Both the position numbers and the translations under genes were made by a program. The notes beneath the pieces were generated by a model, which did not search any database, had not been told where the DNA came from, and saw only the letters and a program-made list of their open reading frames with translations. Shown piece by piece: positions 15,726 to 29,869 of a DNA stretch of 29,869 nt. Numbering within the stretch: the first letter of the stretch is position 1; each line of letters begins with the position of its first letter. Source of the DNA: Ministeria vibrans ATCC 50519 (Eukaryota > Opisthokonta > Filasterea); contig CALSCP010001010.1 of the NCBI GenBank assembly GCA_943704425.1, positions 1 through 29,869 on the forward strand. The letters are read 5' to 3'.

Positions 15726-15761
15726 CTTCTTTCAACTCCAGTTGCCGTCTTCTGGGGATTG

Positions 15762-26565
<10,804 letters not shown>

Positions 26566-27163
26566 GGGAGAAGGGAGAGTAAAAGAGAGGAAGAGAGGAA
26601 GAGTTTTATGATTATGAATACATGAGAGACTAAGTTCACAGTTTAGTGAAGATCGGAAGGTGGAAGGACTCTCTTTGGGAGTTTCAACCTTGGTTTTGCA
26701 TAAAGCCGTTTCACATCACCTCTTTGATTACAAGCTCCGAACTTTGCTTGGTTTGCCTGGTTTGAAGATCGACCCTATTTAGTGTCTCTTCAATTGGACG
26801 GGGGTGGGTATTAGTGTACCTTGGAAGCGCAAGCTAGCCAAGCTTGAATACGCTACTCTTTGCATATCCAACATTGTATCACAACGGACAAGCAGCCAGA
26901 GCCCAGCTTGAGAGCTTTCTATTTCGCGTTTTCCCGCCATCCACATACGAAAGGGCGCTCACAGACAAACCTCACTCACTCAGCACTTAGCAGTGTCTAG
27001 TGAAACAAACAAACACTCGAGTGAGTCGACAGTCAGGCAGACGGCAGACAACCCGTGACCGGCCAGACCGGGTTTCTTATTTTCGCATCAAAAAATAATA
27101 TTAATCAAAAATCAAATTAATTATTCAATATTCATCAGAATATTTTTTTGTTTTGGTATTTTC
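26566..27163. other. Intergenic region between the giant gene and LRRC58
   Basis: A purine-rich stretch (26566-26602) follows the stop codon. Nothing protein-coding is recognised in the rest. Near 26998-27030 there is a short CACTCGAGTG palindrome, and before the LRRC58 start the sequence is AT-rich (27090-27160), likely promoter. Confidence 0.45.
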
Positions 27164-28644
27164 ATGATTTTTGACGACGACAAAGTTGTAAGACTGGCGA
27201 ATGCCATGGTAAGGCGTCTGTCGTGTGTGCAGTACTCTCCCTTTGCGCTCCATGTGCACCCTGTCTGGTTGGACTGCTGTTGGCACCGCCGGCACCCGCA
27301 ACGGCGCCCGACGGCGTGTCTATGGGGCCATTTGGCTCTCGTTCAATCAAATCGTTCGGACATTTGCCGATCACCCCAAACCACTTTCTTGACTGAAATT
27401 TCCCATTCCATCCCTCGCATGCACGGCAATGTTTTGTCCTGGGTCGCATGGCGCTTTAGCCTGGCGGCTTTCATTTGAAGATGTGGAATGCGCCGCAGTT
27501 GGAATTTATTATTTTTAAAAAAACTAAAAAAATTTCGTCTCTTTTAGCACGAACAGTCAGACGAGGAGTCTGATGGCACTATTGCAGTGCATGGAACCCT
27601 ACAGACACTCTCCGAGTCAGTTTTCACACTGCCGGTGTTTGCCTCTTTGAAACATCTCGATTTGTCATCCAATCGTCTCACGTCGCTGCCCACCTCCATT
27701 GCACGACTCACGCAACTCATCACATTGAACCTTACTTCAAATGCTCTCGTAAGAAGTCATGATCATGAATCATTTTTTTTTCTTTTTGTGTGCTGATGAT
27801 TAGTATTGACTGTTTTTTTTTTCAGACGACCCTTCCCGACTCGCTGGATCAGTGTACCCAGCTGCACACACTGTTGCTATCAGGCAATCTTTTGGGTCCT
27901 CGATTGCCCGACGCCATCACACGGTTACGGCACCTCGAAGTGCTCAAGGTGGGCGCGAATCGACTGCGTGAGTTGCCGCACACCATTGGCCAGCTCACTC
28001 GACTGCGCACCCTCTATCTTGGTGGCAACCAGTTGGATGAGTTGCCGTCGCAAATGAGTTCCCTCGTTTGCTTGCGCCTTCTCTACCTGGGCGACAACCA
28101 GCTGACTCAGCTGCCGTCGCTGGTGACGCTCACCCAGCTGGTCACGCTCGACGTGCACGCCAACCAATTGCGTGCGCTTCCTGCCCACACCATGGACTTG
28201 CCACAGCTGCGCAATCTCAGCTTGCGTGAGAACCCTCTTGTACAGGCGTTTGCCGCCGAACAGGAGCAACAGCAGCAGCAGCGCGAGCCTCCCACATTGT
28301 TCGAACTTGCCGCACGCTCCGTCAAACGACTCCGACTTGACTACCACAATCGCGTCCCAGCGTCGCTTGGTGTACTCCTCGACCGCGCCCATCGCTGTGA
28401 CAACCCTGCTTGCAACGGCGTTTACTTTGACGAGGCGTCCGCTGTGCCTCACATCAAACTCGCCGATTTCTGCGGCAAATACCAAGTCCCCATGATGAGC
28501 TTCCTCTGTCGTCCCGACTGCTTTGCACGCGAACCCCAACCTCAACCCGCCGACAAACACCCCGAACCTAGTGAACGCGCCTTGCAACCTCGTCCTGACT
28601 TTGTCGCGCGCGTCCTTCTCCCAAGCGAACTTGTGCGCCAATAA
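27164..28644 (+). CDS. LRRC58: LRRC58 orthologue, putative cullin-RING ligase substrate receptor
   Basis: Three exons in phase: 27164-27208, 27548-27748, 27826-28644, 354 aa (human LRRC58 is about 371). After a short acidic N-terminus come about eight leucine-rich repeats (residues ~30-225). The signature C-terminal part follows: ENPLVQAF, a Gln-rich insert, then PPTLFELAARSVK, and a Cys-rich block with C273-x4-C278, VYFD, F297-C298-GKY, and C310-x3-C314. These match LRRC58 in order and wording. Residues 239-248 (TLFELAARSV) fit a degenerate elongin BC-box (T-L-x3-A-x3-V), and V259-P260 with L263/L266/L267 could act as a cullin box, as in SOCS-box receptors. The BC and cullin-box reading is inference. 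The gene lies 103 bp upstream of CDO on the same strand. Confidence 0.92.
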
Positions 28645-28747
28645 CACCGACATGGCGCAACCAATCGAACACACTTTTATATTGCACTTCATTTCCCTCG
28701 CTCCTGCCTGCGCCTCCATTTTCCACCCCCGCCTCTCCTTTGCCTCT
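28645..28747 (+). promoter_or_regulatory. Short spacer between LRRC58 and CDO
   Basis: Only 103 bp separate the LRRC58 stop from the CDO start, so the LRRC58 3' end and the CDO promoter must overlap or lie very close, unless the two are co-transcribed. No TATA box or poly(A) hexamer is evident by eye. Confidence 0.4.
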
Positions 28748-29857
28748 ATGGAACCTCTTGATCGTCTCGTTGCCGAGCTAAACGATGTGTTCTCGGCCGA
28801 AAGCTGTTGCGTCGAAGACTTCAAAGCGGCCGTCGCCGCGTACTCAAGCAGGCACGCTCTCTCTCTCTCTCATCACTCGCTCCTCCCCTGTCATATACAT
28901 CCCCCCTGTATACCTTGTACTGACCTATTCTACTCCACAATGCAACTTTTACACATCCTTTTTTTTTTTGGACTGTTTTTTTTTTCTGCTTCTTGCAGTG
29001 TCTCTCACACTTTCCACTCACACTTGCATTTAAACTCGTTCACAGCTCGACCGACTGGAAGCAGTACGCTCTTGCCGACGACTGTGGCGGCTACACGCGC
29101 AACTTCGTGTCGGATGGCGACAAAAACCTTTTCAACGTGTTGCTTCTCGTCTGGCCTGAAGGCGCCGCAAGGTACTGCCTCATTCCTCTCCTACGACTCT
29201 TCTTGTCCGCCCCAACACCCACCCATACACACACCTCTCTCTCTCTCTCTCGCAACTGCCCCTTCTACGCTTTTTTCCCCTTCTTTTTTCGTTTTGTGAA
29301 TATCAATTATTATTATTCAACCCATCCCACTTTTTATTTGTTTTTTTACAGCTCCATTCATGATCATGCCGGTAGCCACTGTTGTCTCAAAGTCTTGCAG
29401 GGCTCTCTTCAAGAGGTACCCTTTCCCACAATGACAATGACTTCTTGTGTCATTCATTACTCCTTTGCCCTCTCAGGTTCTGTACACGAATCCAAAGCAG
29501 ACGGACACGTTTGAAGAAGTAAAGCGCCACGACTTGCCCACCGACACCATTGGCTACATCAACGGTAAGGCACAGTGCGGAGATTTGCTGCTGCACAGTG
29601 GACATGCACTTGACTGACTGACCGACTTGTCATGGCACTCTATAGACACCATCGGCCTGCACCGTATGGTCAACACATCGCACACAACGCCAGCCGTCTC
29701 GCTTCACATCTACTCGCCACCCTTTCAGGCCGCGTGCACCTACGACTCCAACGGTGTGCGCCATCAGGGCTCTCCAATGACATTTTACTCGCGCAGCGGT
29801 CAACTCGTCGCGTACCATTTTGAAAAGACACCCGAATCATCACCCTTGCCCCAGTGA
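28748..29857 (+). CDS. CDO1: Cysteine dioxygenase type I
   Basis: Five exons: 28748-28851, 29046-29171, 29352-29415, 29477-29564, 29646-29857, 197 aa, the normal CDO length. It is a cytosolic non-haem iron cupin enzyme that oxidises cysteine to cysteine sulfinate with O2, the entry to taurine and sulfate formation. All key residues are present: iron ligands H80, H82 (IHDH) and H133 (GLHRM), substrate-binding R53 (YTRNF), and the C87/Y150 pair (SHCC; IYSPPF) that forms the Cys-Tyr cofactor in mammals (Cys93-Tyr157), plus C158 matching Cys164. So the enzyme should be active and capable of the thioether crosslink. Intron 1 (28852-29045) appears to use a GC donor. It follows LRRC58 directly. Confidence 0.96.
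28852..29045 (+). other. Probable GC-AG intron of CDO
   Basis: The exon 1 end AGCAG is followed by GCACGC, and the acceptor is TTCACAG at 29045. Using this donor gives Y-x6-W spacing (YSSSSTDW) equal to that in animal CDO (Y-x6-W). The nearest GT donor (28839) would delete the tyrosine and shorten this helix by four residues. Confidence 0.7.
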
Positions 29858-29869
29858 ACTAAAAAAACC

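Noticed and set aside
27925-28824. 299-codon open frame on the minus strand over LRRC58
   Set aside because: It is antisense to a well-conserved LRR gene, and its regular Leu/Gln pattern mirrors the LRR codons.
28839-29045. GT donor at 28839 for CDO intron 1
   Set aside because: It splices in phase but deletes the conserved Tyr and shortens the helix by four residues compared with animal CDO. The GC donor keeps the family spacing.
28998-29045. Acceptor TTGCAG at 28998 giving an extended CDO exon 2
   Set aside because: It stays open but adds a 16-residue stretch (CLSHFPLTLAFK and on) absent from the family, and the TTCACAG at 29045 fits better.

Overview
This is nuclear DNA of a gene-dense, intron-rich unicellular eukaryote. 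The evidence is spliced genes with GT-AG introns mostly of 58-200 nt, phase-consistent exon joins, eukaryote-only protein families, and abundant microsatellites ((CT)n, (CA)n, (TTA)n). A complete DRC3 gene (dynein regulatory complex, motile axonemes) indicates a flagellated lineage, or one that kept flagellar genes. I cannot name the species. Coding sequence is GC-richer than the AT-rich introns and spacers.

Layout, left to right. 1-207: terminal exon of a + strand gene, perhaps a mitochondrial-carrier-type protein. 369-2169: a 4-exon FAD-dependent amine-oxidase-like oxidoreductase with a C-terminal membrane anchor. 2314-3981: an unassigned 3-exon Cys/His-rich protein. 4386-9629: a complete 21-exon ISWI chromatin remodeller of about 1054 aa. 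12182-9809 (minus strand): a complete 10-exon DRC3, convergent with ISWI. 12183-14560: a microsatellite-rich spacer with one tentative secreted-protein gene on the minus strand. 14561-15169: an intronless 2H phosphoesterase (2'-5' RNA ligase superfamily). About 15400-15725 (minus strand): a decayed non-LTR reverse-transcriptase fragment. 15762-26565: a giant protein of about 3,350 aa of the DUF6606/DUF3638/DUF3645 type, with three introns near the 5' end (one holding a roughly 500-bp (CA)n tract) and then one uninterrupted 8.3-kb exon. 27164-28644: an LRRC58 orthologue. 28748-29857: a complete cysteine dioxygenase (CDO), 103 bp after the LRRC58 stop codon on the same strand.

The most interesting feature is the LRRC58-CDO pair. 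LRRC58 has the form of a cullin-RING ligase substrate receptor: leucine-rich repeats, then a BC-box-like helix, then a Cys-rich tail. From memory and not checked here, recent animal work links LRRC58 to cysteine-responsive turnover of CDO1. Finding the two genes directly in tandem in a protist is what an ancient enzyme-plus-degron-reader module would look like. Other notable points are a probable GC-AG intron in CDO, SecA-like motor motifs in the giant protein, a likely one-base frameshift at its N-terminus, and an intron pattern in that gene suggesting intron loss from the 3' side.
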